Positions 42,205-56,455 of a DNA stretch of 64,000 bases are shown here, one piece after another; the first letter of the stretch is position 1; the number at the start of each line of letters is the position of its first letter. The notes under the pieces were generated by a model that ran no database searches, had not been told where the DNA came from, and saw only the letters and a list, made by a program, of their open reading frames with translations. Source of the DNA: Rhizobiales bacterium UBA3584 (lineage in GTDB: Bacteria; Pseudomonadota; Alphaproteobacteria; Rhizobiales; Devosiaceae). The stretch is taken from assembly GCA_002375765.1 (NCBI GenBank), contig DFMV01000047.1:62001-126000 (forward strand), given 5' to 3'. The translations under genes and the position numbers were made by a program.

Positions 42205-43047
42205 TTACCCCTTGATCGGAATCCAGATTTCCAATCCACCATGTCCGGTCCTGGGGTCGAACTTTTCATCATAAAGCTCGAACATTGGCGCATCGCCATC
42301 GGGCTTGTCGGGACTAACCGGCATATATTGGCTCCAGATCGCATTCATCGTGTGCCGCAACTCCGAGATATGCCCCTTGTGCGCAAAGGCAAGGTAAGAT
42401 CGGGCAGCCAGTTTGATGACCTCAAGTTCTGCGGGCACGTCTCCCGGTTGCTCGACGGCGACCCCGCAGGTGTAGCGAAAGGTCCCCTCGGTTTCGTTGA
42501 ACCCGTCGCATACCCCGTACCAAAGGCCCTTCTGCTCGCCCAGCGTACCCTCGAAAGGCTGAAACTCCACCCATTGCGCAGGGATGCCCCCCACCTCGCG
42601 ATATTTATATCGTCGGCTCAGCCCGACGATGGTCAGCGGCCCGCTCTTCTCGCGCCGCGGCTCTGCCAGTTCAATTGTCGTCTCGTTTGCTCTGTCCATT
42701 CTGATGGGCTCCACAAGCAGGGTTTGATCCACCGCGCCTCCATCCCTCACCGTCTCGGGCGTTACCCCGAACCGGTCGCGAAAGGCGCGGGTAAAGGCTT
42801 CATGGGACCCGTATCCGGCTTGTAGCGCCACATCGAGTATGCTTGGCGCGCCCGCCGCGAGCTGCCGGGCCGCTTCGGTCAACCGCCGGCCCCGCAGATA
42901 GTCGATGACCGGATACCCCGTTGCCGCCGCAAAGCTGCGGCACATGTGAAATCGCGACACGCCGCAGGCCGCTGCGATTTCATCGAGCCCAACCCCTTTG
43001 CGGAAATTGCTCTCGATGTACCAGATCACCTTGCCCACGAACCGCAC
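42205..43047 (-). CDS. AraC family regulator with GyrI-like effector domain
   Basis: This is a roughly 280-residue protein. An N-terminal AraC DNA-binding domain covers residues 5-105, with two helix-turn-helix motifs (LDEIAAACGVSRFHMCRSFAAATG and ILDVALQAGYGSHEAFTRAFRDRFGVTPE; cores ACGVSRFHMCRSF and AGYGSHEAFTRAF). It is followed by a GyrI/Bacillus-multidrug-resistance effector domain that binds small ligands (GLSRRYKYREVGGIPAQWVEF onward). Rob/SoxS-like regulators of this build control drug responses. The start is uncertain; a GTG at 43047 has AAGGG 9 bases upstream, and the open frame extends to 43221. Confidence 0.85.
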   Translation of the reverse strand: MRFVGKVIWYIESNFRKGVGLDEIAAACGVSRFHMCRSFAAATGYPVIDYLRGRRLTEAARQLAAGAPSILDVALQAGYGSHEAFTRAFRDRFGVTPETVRDGGAVDQTLLVEPIRMDRANETTIELAEPRREKSGPLTIVGLSRRYKYREVGGIPAQWVEFQPFEGTLGEQKGLWYGVCDGFNETEGTFRYTCGVAVEQPGDVPAELEVIKLAARSYLAFAHKGHISELRHTMNAIWSQYMPVSPDKPDGDAPMFELYDEKFDPRTGHGGLEIWIPIKG

Positions 43048-43238
43048 GGCAGTTTCCCTTGATGTCTTTACACCACCGACATTGCGCCAACCGCCACGCC
43101 CCGGCTTGACCGCCCTTGCGCTTTTCCGGCCCCGCTTACAGGTTTTGTGAGAAGTTGGGTCAGTGTGTGCCGAACCGAAGGTCCGCGACAGCGAACACTG
43201 TCGTTTACAGGCTGCCATCACCCAACTGGTCGCGCAAC

Positions 43239-43532
43239 CTAAAGCCCGAGCCCACCCACCGGCTCTGTCTCGAACCGGTTGTCGAACCCGACGATCAACG
43301 GTCGCGCCTGGGCAATCGCATCCTGCACCGCCGTCAGTTCCAGCGACGCCTTGTGGCTCTCGGCATCGTCCCAGACCTCGGTCACCCAGATCCCGTCAGG
43401 ATGCTCCTTGCATCGCGCAACGATATAGCTGTGGCACCCCGGCATCCGCCCGCCGGCGCTTTCTTTCAGGATAGCCATCAACTCTTCGCGCCGGCCCTCC
43501 GTCGCGATCATTCGCCCGATCAATCCATACAT
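43239..43532 (-). CDS. Antibiotic biosynthesis monooxygenase-like protein
   Basis: This 97-residue protein is a single dimeric alpha/beta-barrel of the ABM/YgiN type (MYGLIGRMIATEGRREELMAIL, then SYIVARCKEHPDGIWVTEVWDD). Members oxidise quinols or polyketides without cofactors, but many have no known activity. It is 191 bases from the AraC gene, without evidence of a shared operon. The start codon has GGAGGAAAG directly upstream (minus strand of CTTTCCTCC). Confidence 0.85.
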   Translation of the reverse strand: MYGLIGRMIATEGRREELMAILKESAGGRMPGCHSYIVARCKEHPDGIWVTEVWDDAESHKASLELTAVQDAIAQARPLIVGFDNRFETEPVGGLGL

Positions 43533-43756
43533 CTTTCCTCCAAACTCCCGGCACGGGCCAGATCGTACCCATCACTCCGCCGGACAGACAACACTCGCGC
43601 GTCCCGCCCCCGATGGCAAATTTGGGTCGGTTTCAGACCTACACCCAGAACAAACATGGAACGACATTTCACCCACGTCCATAGCTTTTACCGCCAATGT
43701 TGACTTATCGCTGTGCCCGTTTCACAACCCGCGCCAGTCCAGTGAAAGCGACCCCA

Positions 43757-44626
43757 ATGCCCCAGGATCAGATATCCATCCCCCTCACCAAGGACCAGGC
43801 CTATGCCCTGGTCGATGCCGTGATGGACCGCGATGATTTGGCCCTCACGGCCTCGGCCCACGAGAACGAGGACACCGGAGAATGGGTGTTCCAGGCCACC
43901 TGCGACAGCCCGCCCGATCTGGCTGCGTTCGAGGCGCTGGCCCGCGAAATCCTCGGTGGCGACGTCGGCTTTGCCATCGAACCCATTGATGAAAAAGCCG
44001 ATTGGGTGTCACGCTCACTCGAGGGCCTCAAGCCGGTCACCGCGGGCGGCTTCTACGTCTATGGCAGCCATGAGACCGGCGCCCTGCCGCGCGGGCTCAT
44101 CCCCATCCGCATCGACGCCGCTCAGGCCTTCGGCACCGGTCACCACGAAACCACTACGGGCTGCCTTGAGGCAATCGAACGCGTCCTCAAACGCAAAAAA
44201 CCCATGCGTCCCATAGACATAGGCACCGGCACCGGCATTCTGGCCATCGCCGTTGCCAAGCGCCGCAAACTCCCGGTCCTGGCCTCCGACATCGACCCTC
44301 TCGCTGTCCGCATTACCCGGGAAAACGCCCGGACCAATGGGGTTTCACACATGATCGTCCCGGTCGATGCCGCCGGTCTCGACCACACGACAATCCGGGG
44401 CAACGCGCCCTACGATCTCATAATCGCAAATATCCTGGCTGGCCCGCTGGTGGAGCTCTCGCCCGATATCGGTCGCATCGCCGACCGCGGAGCGGCCATC
44501 ATCCTCTCGGGCCTGCTCAACACCCAGGCGCAGCGCGTCATCGCCGCCTACAACCGTCAGGGCATGGTGCTGAAGGACCGCATCGTCCGCAAGGACTGGG
44601 CCACGCTGATTCTGGAAAAGGCATAA
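43757..44626 (+). CDS. prmA: Ribosomal protein L11 methyltransferase
   Basis: PrmA trimethylates ribosomal protein L11 using S-adenosylmethionine. The 289-residue protein has a ferredoxin-like N-terminal recognition domain and a C-terminal Rossmann methyltransferase domain. The linker/active segment is AFGTGHHETTTGCLEAIE, the SAM loop is DIGTGTGILAIAVAK, and the motif IIANILAGPLVEL (NPPF-like) completes it. ATG 43757 is used; the open frame 20 codons earlier is unlike PrmA. Confidence 0.93.
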   Translation: MPQDQISIPLTKDQAYALVDAVMDRDDLALTASAHENEDTGEWVFQATCDSPPDLAAFEALAREILGGDVGFAIEPIDEKADWVSRSLEGLKPVTAGGFYVYGSHETGALPRGLIPIRIDAAQAFGTGHHETTTGCLEAIERVLKRKKPMRPIDIGTGTGILAIAVAKRRKLPVLASDIDPLAVRITRENARTNGVSHMIVPVDAAGLDHTTIRGNAPYDLIIANILAGPLVELSPDIGRIADRGAAIILSGLLNTQAQRVIAAYNRQGMVLKDRIVRKDWATLILEKA

Positions 44627-44662
44627 CAAAAAGCCCCGGCGGCTGGCGGGCCGTAGGGGCTC
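44626..44662 (-). terminator. Terminator of the 47-residue protein gene
   Basis: AGCCCC (44632-44637) and GGGGCT (44656-44661) bracket a GC-rich loop. On the minus strand it is followed by TTTTTGTT. It lies 44 bases beyond the stop codon of the small gene at 44706-44849 and overlaps the end of prmA, so it could also stop read-through into it. Confidence 0.6.
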
Positions 44663-44705
44663 ATGCTTACGATAGTGCTGTGGGGCCGTTCAGCCCCAGG
44701 CGACC

Positions 44706-44849
44706 CTATTCGGCCGCGCCCTTCTTGGACGTGCCGAAGTCACACCCGTAAATCCGCGTATAGCGATCGACCTGACGAGCCGCTTCACGGCTGCGGGCTT
44801 CGATCATGGCATCGAGTGCCTTGCGGAAGAAGCTCTTGTCTTCAACCAT
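44706..44849 (-). CDS. Small hypothetical protein, 47 residues
   Basis: This is a 47-residue protein of unknown function with a helical, charged core (SFFRKALDAMIEARSREAARQVDRYTRIYG) and one cysteine near the end. AAGGAG lies 9 bases before ATG 44849, and a terminator follows, so it looks like a real, separately expressed gene. It sits between prmA and the aminopeptidase gene, on the opposite strand to both. Comparable short Arg-rich proteins are common and largely unstudied in rhizobia. Confidence 0.65.
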   Translation of the reverse strand: MVEDKSFFRKALDAMIEARSREAARQVDRYTRIYGCDFGTSKKGAAE

Positions 44850-44990
44850 GTCATCTCTCCTTGGTTGGCAAAAATCGAGTAACCTTTGCCTTCGAGACAA
44901 TAGATAGAGCCATTCGCTTCTGTTAGTTAGTCCTCAAAGCGAAACCCAGCCATGCCGGAAGCGCATGGACGGTTAACGAGAAAGTCCATC

Positions 44991-46817
44991 ATGCCCGAAT
45001 ATGCCGCTATCCCGGACGCCAGGTTCCAGACCTTCGACGAGAAGTCTGACCCTGCCCAGGTCGCCCCGCGCCTTTCCGCCCTCAGAACCACTTTCGCGGA
45101 GCTGGGAATCGACGGCTTCCTGATCCCGCGCACCGATGTTCATCAGGGCGAATACGTGCCCGATTGCGATGCGCGCCTTGCATATCTCACCGGGTTCACC
45201 GGCTCTGCGGGCATGGCCGTGGTGACGAACGATCTCGCGGCCCTGTTCGTGGACAGCCGCTATACGCTTCAGGCCCCGGCCCAGACCGACACCGCGCTGG
45301 TTTCCATTCACGATACGACAACGACCAACCCCGGCGACTGGATGGCCGAAAACCTTCCCTCTGGCTCCCGTATCGGGTTCGACCCCTGGCTGCACACGCC
45401 GGGCCGTCTGGCATCGATCAGAGAGCCACTGGAAAAGGCAGGCATCGAGCTTGTACCCGTCTCCAATCCCATCGATGCGATCTGGACAGACCGGCCGGCG
45501 CCCCCGCAGGGACCGCTTGACGTGCTCGGCCACAACCGTACCGGCAAGCCCACCACCGAAAAGCTCGCCGAACTGCGCGCAACGATGGTCAAGGAGGACG
45601 CGGCAGCGGTCGTTCTGACCTTGCCGGAATCGCTGTGCTGGCTGTTCAACATCCGTGGTCGTGACGTCCCCCACAATCCGTTCGTTCTCGGTTTTGCCAT
45701 CATCCCCGCTGAAGGAAGGCCGACCCTGTTTCTGGCCCACAACAAGCTCACCGACGAGAACCGCTCCGCCCTGGCCGATATCGCCGACCTCAAGAGCAAG
45801 GATGGGTTTGAAGCCGCGCTTGGCGATCTGGCCAAACAGGGCCGCGCCGTCTGGTTCGATCCGGAAACCGCGCCGGTTCAGGTCAAATCGGTGCTGTCGA
45901 ACGGCGCGAGACTGATCGAGAAGCGCGATCCCGTCCTGTTGCCCAAGGCCAAAAAGAACGATGTCGAACTGGCCGGCATGCGCGAGGCCCATAAGCTCGA
46001 CGGCATCGCCTTTGCCAAGTTCCTCGCCTGGTTCGATGAGGCAGCGCCGCGCGGCGGCCTCACCGAAATCGACATCGTCAAGATGCTCGAAGCTTACCGG
46101 CGCGAGGAGCCGACCGCGGTCGATGTGAGCTTTGAAACCATTTCAGGCTCGGGGCCCAACGGCGCCATCGTTCATTACCGCGTTTCGGAAAAAACCAACC
46201 GCACGCTCAATCCCGGCGAATTGATGCTGGTCGATTCAGGTGCCCAATATCTCTCGGGCACCACCGACATCACCCGCACAATGGCCACTGGCCCGGTCAC
46301 CGCGCAGCAGAAGGACCATTTCACGCGCGTCCTCAAGGGCATGATCGCCATTTCTCGCGCCCGGTTTCCCAAGGGCACCAACGGCGCACAGATCGATATC
46401 CTGGCGCGTCAGTTTCTCTGGCAGGTCGGTCTCACCTTCAACCATGGCACCGGCCATGGCGTCGGCGCGTTCCTCTCGGTCCATGAAGGCCCGGCCGGGA
46501 TTTCGCCGCGTTACACCGTGCCGTTCGAGCCTGGCATGGTCCTGTCCAACGAGCCTGGCTATTACCTCGAAGGCCAGTACGGCATCCGGATCGAGAACCT
46601 CATCATCGTGCAGGAGAGCGAACTGGCCCCGGGCTATCTCGATTTCGAGACCCTCACTCTGGCGCCCATCGACCGGCGCCTGATCGCTGTCGAGATGCTC
46701 GAAACCGCTGAACGCGACTGGCTCAACGCCTACCACGCCCGCATCGCCCGCGAAATCGCCCCCCACCTCGACGAAAACACAAGAAGCTGGCTGGATCGGG
46801 CCACCGCTCCGCTGTGA
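44991..46817 (+). CDS. Aminopeptidase P family Xaa-Pro peptidase
   Basis: This 608-residue enzyme cleaves the N-terminal residue from peptides with proline at position 2. It is the long, three-domain form like eukaryotic aminopeptidase P1. Two creatinase-like N-terminal domains cover residues 20-310. The C-terminal pita-bread domain has metal ligands in LVDSGAQYLSGTTDITRT (two Asp), GTGHGVGAFLSVHEGP (His), LSNEPGYY (Glu) and GIRIENL (Glu). ATG 44991 is chosen over ATG 44952 because it has GAGAAAG upstream. Confidence 0.93.
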   Translation: MPEYAAIPDARFQTFDEKSDPAQVAPRLSALRTTFAELGIDGFLIPRTDVHQGEYVPDCDARLAYLTGFTGSAGMAVVTNDLAALFVDSRYTLQAPAQTDTALVSIHDTTTTNPGDWMAENLPSGSRIGFDPWLHTPGRLASIREPLEKAGIELVPVSNPIDAIWTDRPAPPQGPLDVLGHNRTGKPTTEKLAELRATMVKEDAAAVVLTLPESLCWLFNIRGRDVPHNPFVLGFAIIPAEGRPTLFLAHNKLTDENRSALADIADLKSKDGFEAALGDLAKQGRAVWFDPETAPVQVKSVLSNGARLIEKRDPVLLPKAKKNDVELAGMREAHKLDGIAFAKFLAWFDEAAPRGGLTEIDIVKMLEAYRREEPTAVDVSFETISGSGPNGAIVHYRVSEKTNRTLNPGELMLVDSGAQYLSGTTDITRTMATGPVTAQQKDHFTRVLKGMIAISRARFPKGTNGAQIDILARQFLWQVGLTFNHGTGHGVGAFLSVHEGPAGISPRYTVPFEPGMVLSNEPGYYLEGQYGIRIENLIIVQESELAPGYLDFETLTLAPIDRRLIAVEMLETAERDWLNAYHARIAREIAPHLDENTRSWLDRATAPL

Positions 46818-46838
46818 AAGACACCGTCGGGCGTCCGG

Positions 46839-47201
46839 TCAGATGGTTGGGCCCGGCGGCATTTCGTTGCGGCCGTCCAGGCGCTCCACCTCAAGCGCAA
46901 AAACATCGACGCCCACAAGGCACCGGGCGTTGATCGAAATTCTGTCCCGATAACCGGTCCTGAAGATTGCGGTGCCGCAGGTCGGGCAAAAATGGTGCCC
47001 GCCATCCACGTCGCGCCATAGATAGACCGAGAGCCTGCGCTTTTGCGTCAGAAGACGCACCGCCTCCACCGGCACCTTCCAGTGAAGGAAGCCCGAGCGC
47101 GCGCAGGTCGAACAATTGCACTCCACGAGCCGCCCCAACTCATGGGACACTTCAAGCTCGATTTCGCCGCAATGGCAGCAAAGCTTGTGGACCTCCGGCA
47201 T
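46839..47201 (-). CDS. GFA family (CENP-V/GFA domain) zinc protein
   Basis: This 120-residue protein has three cysteine clusters that bind two zinc ions: LCCHCGEIELEV, CNCSTCARSG and HFCPTCGTAIF. This is the GFA family, the same as the protein at 12445-12843 but only weakly similar in sequence, so the two are paralogues or independent acquisitions. The function is not established. ATG 47201 has AAGGAG about 11 bases upstream. It follows the gene of the secreted protein by 22 bases and may share its transcript. Confidence 0.87.
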   Translation of the reverse strand: MPEVHKLCCHCGEIELEVSHELGRLVECNCSTCARSGFLHWKVPVEAVRLLTQKRRLSVYLWRDVDGGHHFCPTCGTAIFRTGYRDRISINARCLVGVDVFALEVERLDGRNEMPPGPTI

Positions 47202-47223
47202 GACCCGGTGCTCCTTTGTCGCG

Positions 47224-52309
<5,086 letters not shown>

Positions 52310-52447
52310 CGCTCCCGCTTCTCCCGTTCGTTTGGTGGCCCCGACTATGTACCCTGTGAAACGCCCCCGCTGCAAACCTCGAACGCGAGATTCGCACCAT
52401 TGAAGACGCGAACATTACAGGAACAAACTTCCAGCGACAAGCGCATA

Positions 52448-52478
52448 CGAAAATGCCCCGACCGCTGGCCGGGGCATC
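52448..52478 (-). terminator. Terminator after bamD
   Basis: ATGCCCCG (52453-52460) and CGGGGCAT (52470-52477) form an 8-pair GC-rich hairpin. On the minus strand it is followed by TTTTCGTATG. It sits 25 bases beyond bamD and before recN, so it separates the bamD transcript from recN-ligA. Confidence 0.7.
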
Positions 52479-52502
52479 GCCATATTGCTGCCTGGACGAG
52501 AC

Positions 52503-53357
52503 CTAGCGATCCGCCATCCAGTTTCCAGTCATCATCTGGGGCTGCAGGCCCTGGTTCTGGAGCAGCGCAAAGCCCCGCTGATACCATTCCGAGCTCGGAT
52601 AGTTGGTGCCCAGCACGGCTGTTGCCGTCTGTGCTTCGCCCACCAGGCCCAGCGTCAGATAGGCTTCGGTCAGCCGATACAGCGCTTCTTCCACATGGGT
52701 CGAAGTCTGATGATCTTCCACAACCACCCGGAACCGATTGATCGCCGCCGTGTACTGGCCATTGCCCAGATAGTAGCGGCCCACGCTCATTTCCTTGCCG
52801 GCAATCTGATCGCGGGCAATCAGCAGCATCTGCCGCGATTCCTGAGCATAGCGCGAGTCCGGATAGTTCGCCTGCAACTGGGTGAATGTCTCGATGGCGT
52901 CCTGAGCCAGTTCCTGATCGCGCGTGATATCGGTGATCTGCTCGTAATACGAGCTGCCCTTGAGGAACAGGATATAGGGCACTTCCGAGGAGCGCGGATA
53001 AAGCGCCAGGAACTGGTCGGCCTGCCGCGCGGCTTCCGAGAAGCGGGCAAGGCGGAAATTGGCGAAGACCTGCATCACCTTGGCGCGTTCGTTGACCTCA
53101 GAGAACGGGTTCTGCCGCTCGAGCGTTTCAAGATCCTCGATGGCAGCGATATAGCGATTGTTCTCCATATTGGTGACAGCGCTTGCGTAAAGCTGTTCGG
53201 CTGGAACCAACGGCTCTTCGTCCCCGGTGCGCGAAAACATCGACATGGGCGAACAGGCGGCAAGCACCCCAACAAGGGCCATGGCCGCGGCCATCTTCCA
53301 AATCCGTGGCGCTTTGCTTGGTCTGGCTATGATCTTCACGAAAAACTCCGTCCTCAT
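52503..53357 (-). CDS. bamD: Outer-membrane assembly lipoprotein BamD
   Basis: BamD is the essential lipoprotein of the Bam complex that inserts beta-barrel proteins in the outer membrane. The protein is about 284 residues, with a signal peptide ending in the lipobox LAAC near residue 35. The rest is five TPR repeats, seen in PAEQLYASAVTNMENNRY, LYPRSSEVPYILFLKGSSYY, NYPDSRYAQESRQMLLIARDQ and the AEAYL pattern. ATG 53357 is used; another in-frame ATG at 53369 is possible, and neither has a clear ribosome-binding site. It lies 87 bases after lpxC. Confidence 0.93.
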   Translation of the reverse strand: MRTEFFVKIIARPSKAPRIWKMAAAMALVGVLAACSPMSMFSRTGDEEPLVPAEQLYASAVTNMENNRYIAAIEDLETLERQNPFSEVNERAKVMQVFANFRLARFSEAARQADQFLALYPRSSEVPYILFLKGSSYYEQITDITRDQELAQDAIETFTQLQANYPDSRYAQESRQMLLIARDQIAGKEMSVGRYYLGNGQYTAAINRFRVVVEDHQTSTHVEEALYRLTEAYLTLGLVGEAQTATAVLGTNYPSSEWYQRGFALLQNQGLQPQMMTGNWMADR

Positions 53358-53444
53358 GGCCCGGGGCATGAACCGTGACCCGCGCGTGCCCACAATTCGC
53401 TAGCGGGCAATCTGTTCAAAACTGTGACGGGGGTTATCGCCCAT

Positions 53445-54401
53445 TCAACCGATGGAACGCAAGTAGGGCTCAACAGACAGCCTCTCGGGCAGGTCGCCGA
53501 GCGCTTCCATTTCGAGCGGCAGCGCATCAGCCTCGAGAATTTCGTAATTGGCTTCGCTGGCAAAAAGCGACTTGAGCACCAGCGCGTTCAACCCATGCCC
53601 ACCTTTGTAGGATTTGAACCGCCCATAGATCGGCAGCCCGGCCAAGGCCAGATCGCCCACGGCGTCGAGCAGCTTGTGACGCACGAATTCATCATCGAAG
53701 CGCAACCCATCCGGATTGACGATTCTTTCTTCCTCGATGGCGATGGAATTTTCAAGGCTCGATCCCAGGGCGTAGCCGGCCTGGCGCAAAACCTTGGCCT
53801 GTGCCACGAACCCGAACGTGCGCGCCGGGGCAACCTCGACGGCAAATTTGCGCGGCGACCAGTCAAAGATCATGCGCTCTCGGCCGATCACCTTGCTGTT
53901 GAAATCGATTTCCACGTCGAAAGCCCGCCCGTTATAGGCTTCGAGCATGGCGAAAGCATCATTGTCGCGAACCGTCACCGAACGCAGGATGCGGATGAAT
54001 TTCTTGCGCTGGGGCTGGATCGAGATGCCGGCGTCGAGCACCGCATCCACGAACGGTTCGGCGCTGCCGTCAATGATCGGGCATTCTTCGCCCCAGACCA
54101 CGATTTCCGCATTGTCGATGCCCAGCCCGTTGAGCGCCGCCAAGACGTGCTCGACGGTCGCGACGCTGACCGAATTGCCAAGATCGATAACCGTGCACAG
54201 CGAGGTTCGGCTCACGCGCGAATGGTCGATCTTTACGCTGGCGGACGTGCTGCCATCGTCCAGTATGCGGGTCAACGTATAGCCGGAATCGGCGGGTGCC
54301 GGATTGATGACAAGGCGCGAGGGCTTGCCATTATGCACACCGATTCCAGCGAATTCCGCGGGACGCGTCAGCGTGCATTGGCGCACGGTATTGTTCTTCA
54401 T
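53445..54401 (-). CDS. lpxC: UDP-3-O-acyl-N-acetylglucosamine deacetylase
   Basis: LpxC is the committed, zinc-dependent step of lipid A synthesis. The 318-residue protein has the N-terminal motif TVRQCTLTRPAEFAGIGVHNG, the zinc ligand in VEHVLAALNGLGIDN, the second and third ligands in HKLLDAVGDLAL, and the catalytic His in KGGHGLNALV. The ATG at 54401 has GGAG 5 bases upstream; an open frame starts further upstream at 54467. It follows ftsZ after a hairpin. Its turnover is commonly by FtsH, whose regulators HflKC are encoded at 13-15 kb. Confidence 0.96.
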   Translation of the reverse strand: MKNNTVRQCTLTRPAEFAGIGVHNGKPSRLVINPAPADSGYTLTRILDDGSTSASVKIDHSRVSRTSLCTVIDLGNSVSVATVEHVLAALNGLGIDNAEIVVWGEECPIIDGSAEPFVDAVLDAGISIQPQRKKFIRILRSVTVRDNDAFAMLEAYNGRAFDVEIDFNSKVIGRERMIFDWSPRKFAVEVAPARTFGFVAQAKVLRQAGYALGSSLENSIAIEEERIVNPDGLRFDDEFVRHKLLDAVGDLALAGLPIYGRFKSYKGGHGLNALVLKSLFASEANYEILEADALPLEMEALGDLPERLSVEPYLRSIG

Positions 54402-54454
54402 TGGTGCTCCGGGCCCTTTTGTTGACGAATGGCCCAATCGCCCTATTAACGAAG

Positions 54455-54487
54455 ATCGGCCTGACACGAAACCCGTGTCAGGCCGAT
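54455..54487. terminator. Strong hairpin between ftsZ and lpxC
   Basis: ATCGGCCTGACACG (54455-54468) and CGTGTCAGGCCGAT (54474-54487) pair perfectly over 14 bases with a 5-base loop. It is 26 bases beyond the ftsZ stop. No good T tract follows on the minus strand (CTTCGTTAA), so it may be a terminator of moderate strength, a transcript-stabilising element or a processing site. Confidence 0.55.
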
Positions 54488-54512
54488 TTAGCGCCTAAAT
54501 GGCAATTTTGAA

Positions 54513-56219
54513 TTAACCGTGGCGTTTGAGAAACGCTGGGATCTCCAGCTGTTCTTTCTGCGGGGCACGAGCCGGAGCACGACCATGTGCGTCGAGTTGT
54601 CCCGCCGCGCCTTCCGTCTGGGGACGCGGAGCGGCCGGACGGGAGGGGGCAGCTTCAATGGCGCTACGGGCCGCCGCATCGTCGAACTGGGGCTGCAAGC
54701 GCTCCCCCTGGGGCTGCGGCTCGGCTTCCCCGCCAAGGCTCAAACCCACATTGGAGGCCAACCGGCGGAACAGGGCGCGCGCGTTGCGCGGCTCTTCGCT
54801 CCGGGGCTGTTCCATCTGCTGGCGAGCAACCGGCGGCATGTCTTCAGCACGAGGAATGCGGCGCTGCAACTGCGGACGCTCGGCGCCCGAGGGAACGTAA
54901 GGCTTGGGCATGGCCGCGTCGGGCGCGCGCTGAGCTTCCTCAACCGGCTGACGCACGGTGGCGGCAGGCGTATAGGGCTCGATGGTCACGCCGGCATCTT
55001 CGGTTTGCCGAGCGGCAGTTGCCGCGGCAGCCGCCGCCGAATTGCCATCCTTGATCGCCTGGGCAACGGCAGCTTCGAACTGGTCGTCGCTCATATGCGC
55101 ACTGGCCTGAGCCGGAGCGCTCTGCTGGGAAGCAGGCTGTTCGGCACGGGGCGCCTGCGCAGTCGCCGGAGCGGCAACAGCTTCCGGCAAACGCTTGGCC
55201 TGCAGCGGCTGGCGGTTTGCGTTGGGCTTGACCGGGTCAAGCGCCTGAACCATCAGCGCGTCGGTGCCGGTCGCAACGACCGAAACGCGAACCTTGCCCT
55301 GCAGCGAATCGTCGAACGTTGCACCAAGAATGATATTGGCATCCGAATCCACTTCCTCGCGGATCCGCGAAGCCGCTTCGTCGACCTCGTACAACGTCAT
55401 GTCCTTGCCGCCGGTGATCGAGATCAGGAGCCCACGGGCGCCCTGCATTGAGACATCGTCGAGCAGCGGATTGGCGATAGCGGCTTCGGCGGCGTGACGC
55501 GCACGATCCTCGCCCTCGGCCTCGCCCGTGCCCATCATCGCCTTGCCCATGCCGCGCATCACGGCGCGCACGTCGGCAAAGTCGAGGTTGATGAGCCCTT
55601 CCTTGACCATCAGGTCGGTAATGCAGGCAACACCCGAAAACAGAACCTCGTCGGCCATCGCGAACGCGTCGGCAAACGTGGTCTTTTCGTTGGCCACCCG
55701 GAACAGATTCTGGTTCGGGATCACGATCAGCGTATCGACATGGCGGTGCAGCTCGTCGATGCCCTCATCCGCCAGCTTCATGCGGCGATTGCCCTCGAAC
55801 TGGAACGGCTTGGTCACCACGCCAACGGTCAGTATGCCCTGCTCGCGTGCTGCGCGCGCCACGACGGGCGCCGCGCCCGTTCCCGTGCCACCGCCCATAC
55901 CGGCGGTGATGAACACCATGTGCGAACCCGAAAGATGATCGTTGAGTTCATCGAAACTTTCTTCGGCCGCCGCACGCCCCACCTCGGGGTGCGAACCGGC
56001 GCCAAGACCTTCGGTCACACCCACGCCGAGCTGGATGACGCGTTGCGCGCGGGACAACGCCAGCGCCTGCGCGTCTGTGTTGGCCACGACGAACTCGACG
56101 CCTTCAAGGCCCGAGTTAATCATGTTGTTGACCGCGTTTCCGCCCGCACCACCGACGCCAAAGACGGTGATTCGCGGCTTAAGTTCTTGGATTCCCGGAA
56201 TCTGTAGGTTGATTGTCAT
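54513..56219 (-). CDS. ftsZ: Cell division protein FtsZ
   Basis: FtsZ is the tubulin-like GTPase that forms the Z ring. The 568-residue protein has [11 protein letters not shown] near residue 20, the tubulin signature [11 protein letters not shown] near residue 108, and the T7 loop ([11 protein letters not shown]). Residues from about 320 to 555 are a long linker rich in Ala, Gln, Pro and Arg. A C-terminal peptide resembling [10 protein letters not shown] follows, which binds FtsA and other partners. The length is above the usual 390-450 and fits alphaproteobacterial FtsZ proteins with long linkers. ftsA is not directly adjacent. Confidence 0.97.
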   Translation of the reverse strand: MTINLQIPGIQELKPRITVFGVGGAGGNAVNNMINSGLEGVEFVVANTDAQALALSRAQRVIQLGVGVTEGLGAGSHPEVGRAAAEESFDELNDHLSGSHMVFITAGMGGGTGTGAAPVVARAAREQGILTVGVVTKPFQFEGNRRMKLADEGIDELHRHVDTLIVIPNQNLFRVANEKTTFADAFAMADEVLFSGVACITDLMVKEGLINLDFADVRAVMRGMGKAMMGTGEAEGEDRARHAAEAAIANPLLDDVSMQGARGLLISITGGKDMTLYEVDEAASRIREEVDSDANIILGATFDDSLQGKVRVSVVATGTDALMVQALDPVKPNANRQPLQAKRLPEAVAAPATAQAPRAEQPASQQSAPAQASAHMSDDQFEAAVAQAIKDGNSAAAAAATAARQTEDAGVTIEPYTPAATVRQPVEEAQRAPDAAMPKPYVPSGAERPQLQRRIPRAEDMPPVARQQMEQPRSEEPRNARALFRRLASNVGLSLGGEAEPQPQGERLQPQFDDAAARSAIEAAPSRPAAPRPQTEGAAGQLDAHGRAPARAPQKEQLEIPAFLKRHG

Positions 56220-56266
56220 CTCTGGCCTCTTAGTGGCTGCATGGCAAAGATGTAGCGCTCAATTCG

Positions 56267-56281
56267 TTAACCGGACCCTAA
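56267..56281. promoter_or_regulatory. CtrA-like binding motif upstream of ftsZ
   Basis: TTAA (56267-56270), 7 bases and CTAA (56278-56281) resemble the TTAA-N7-TTAA site of the cell-cycle regulator CtrA, about 48 bases upstream of the ftsZ start. CtrA represses ftsZ in Caulobacter. One base differs from consensus, so this is tentative. Confidence 0.35.
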
Positions 56282-56404
56282 CAAAGCTACCGATTTCGTT
56301 AACCAGTCTGCAAAATGCGAGCCTTGACAGCCACAAAGTCACCGCATGTTAAGCATGATTTGCCCCACCTGAGCCGACATCGGCTTGACATTTTCCAGCG
56401 CCAT

Positions 56405-56428
56405 AATATAACCATAACAGAATATAAC
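56405..56428. promoter_or_regulatory. AT-rich tandem direct repeats before the VOC gene
   Basis: AATATAAC occurs at 56405-56412 and again at 56421-56428, exactly 16 bases apart, in a strongly AT-rich stretch that is 28 bases before the VOC start. The spacing places the copies on nearly the same helix face, so it could be a regulator's double half-site or just promoter sequence. Confidence 0.35.
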
Positions 56429-56455
56429 ATATTGGTTCTTTAATAGGAGCAGGAA

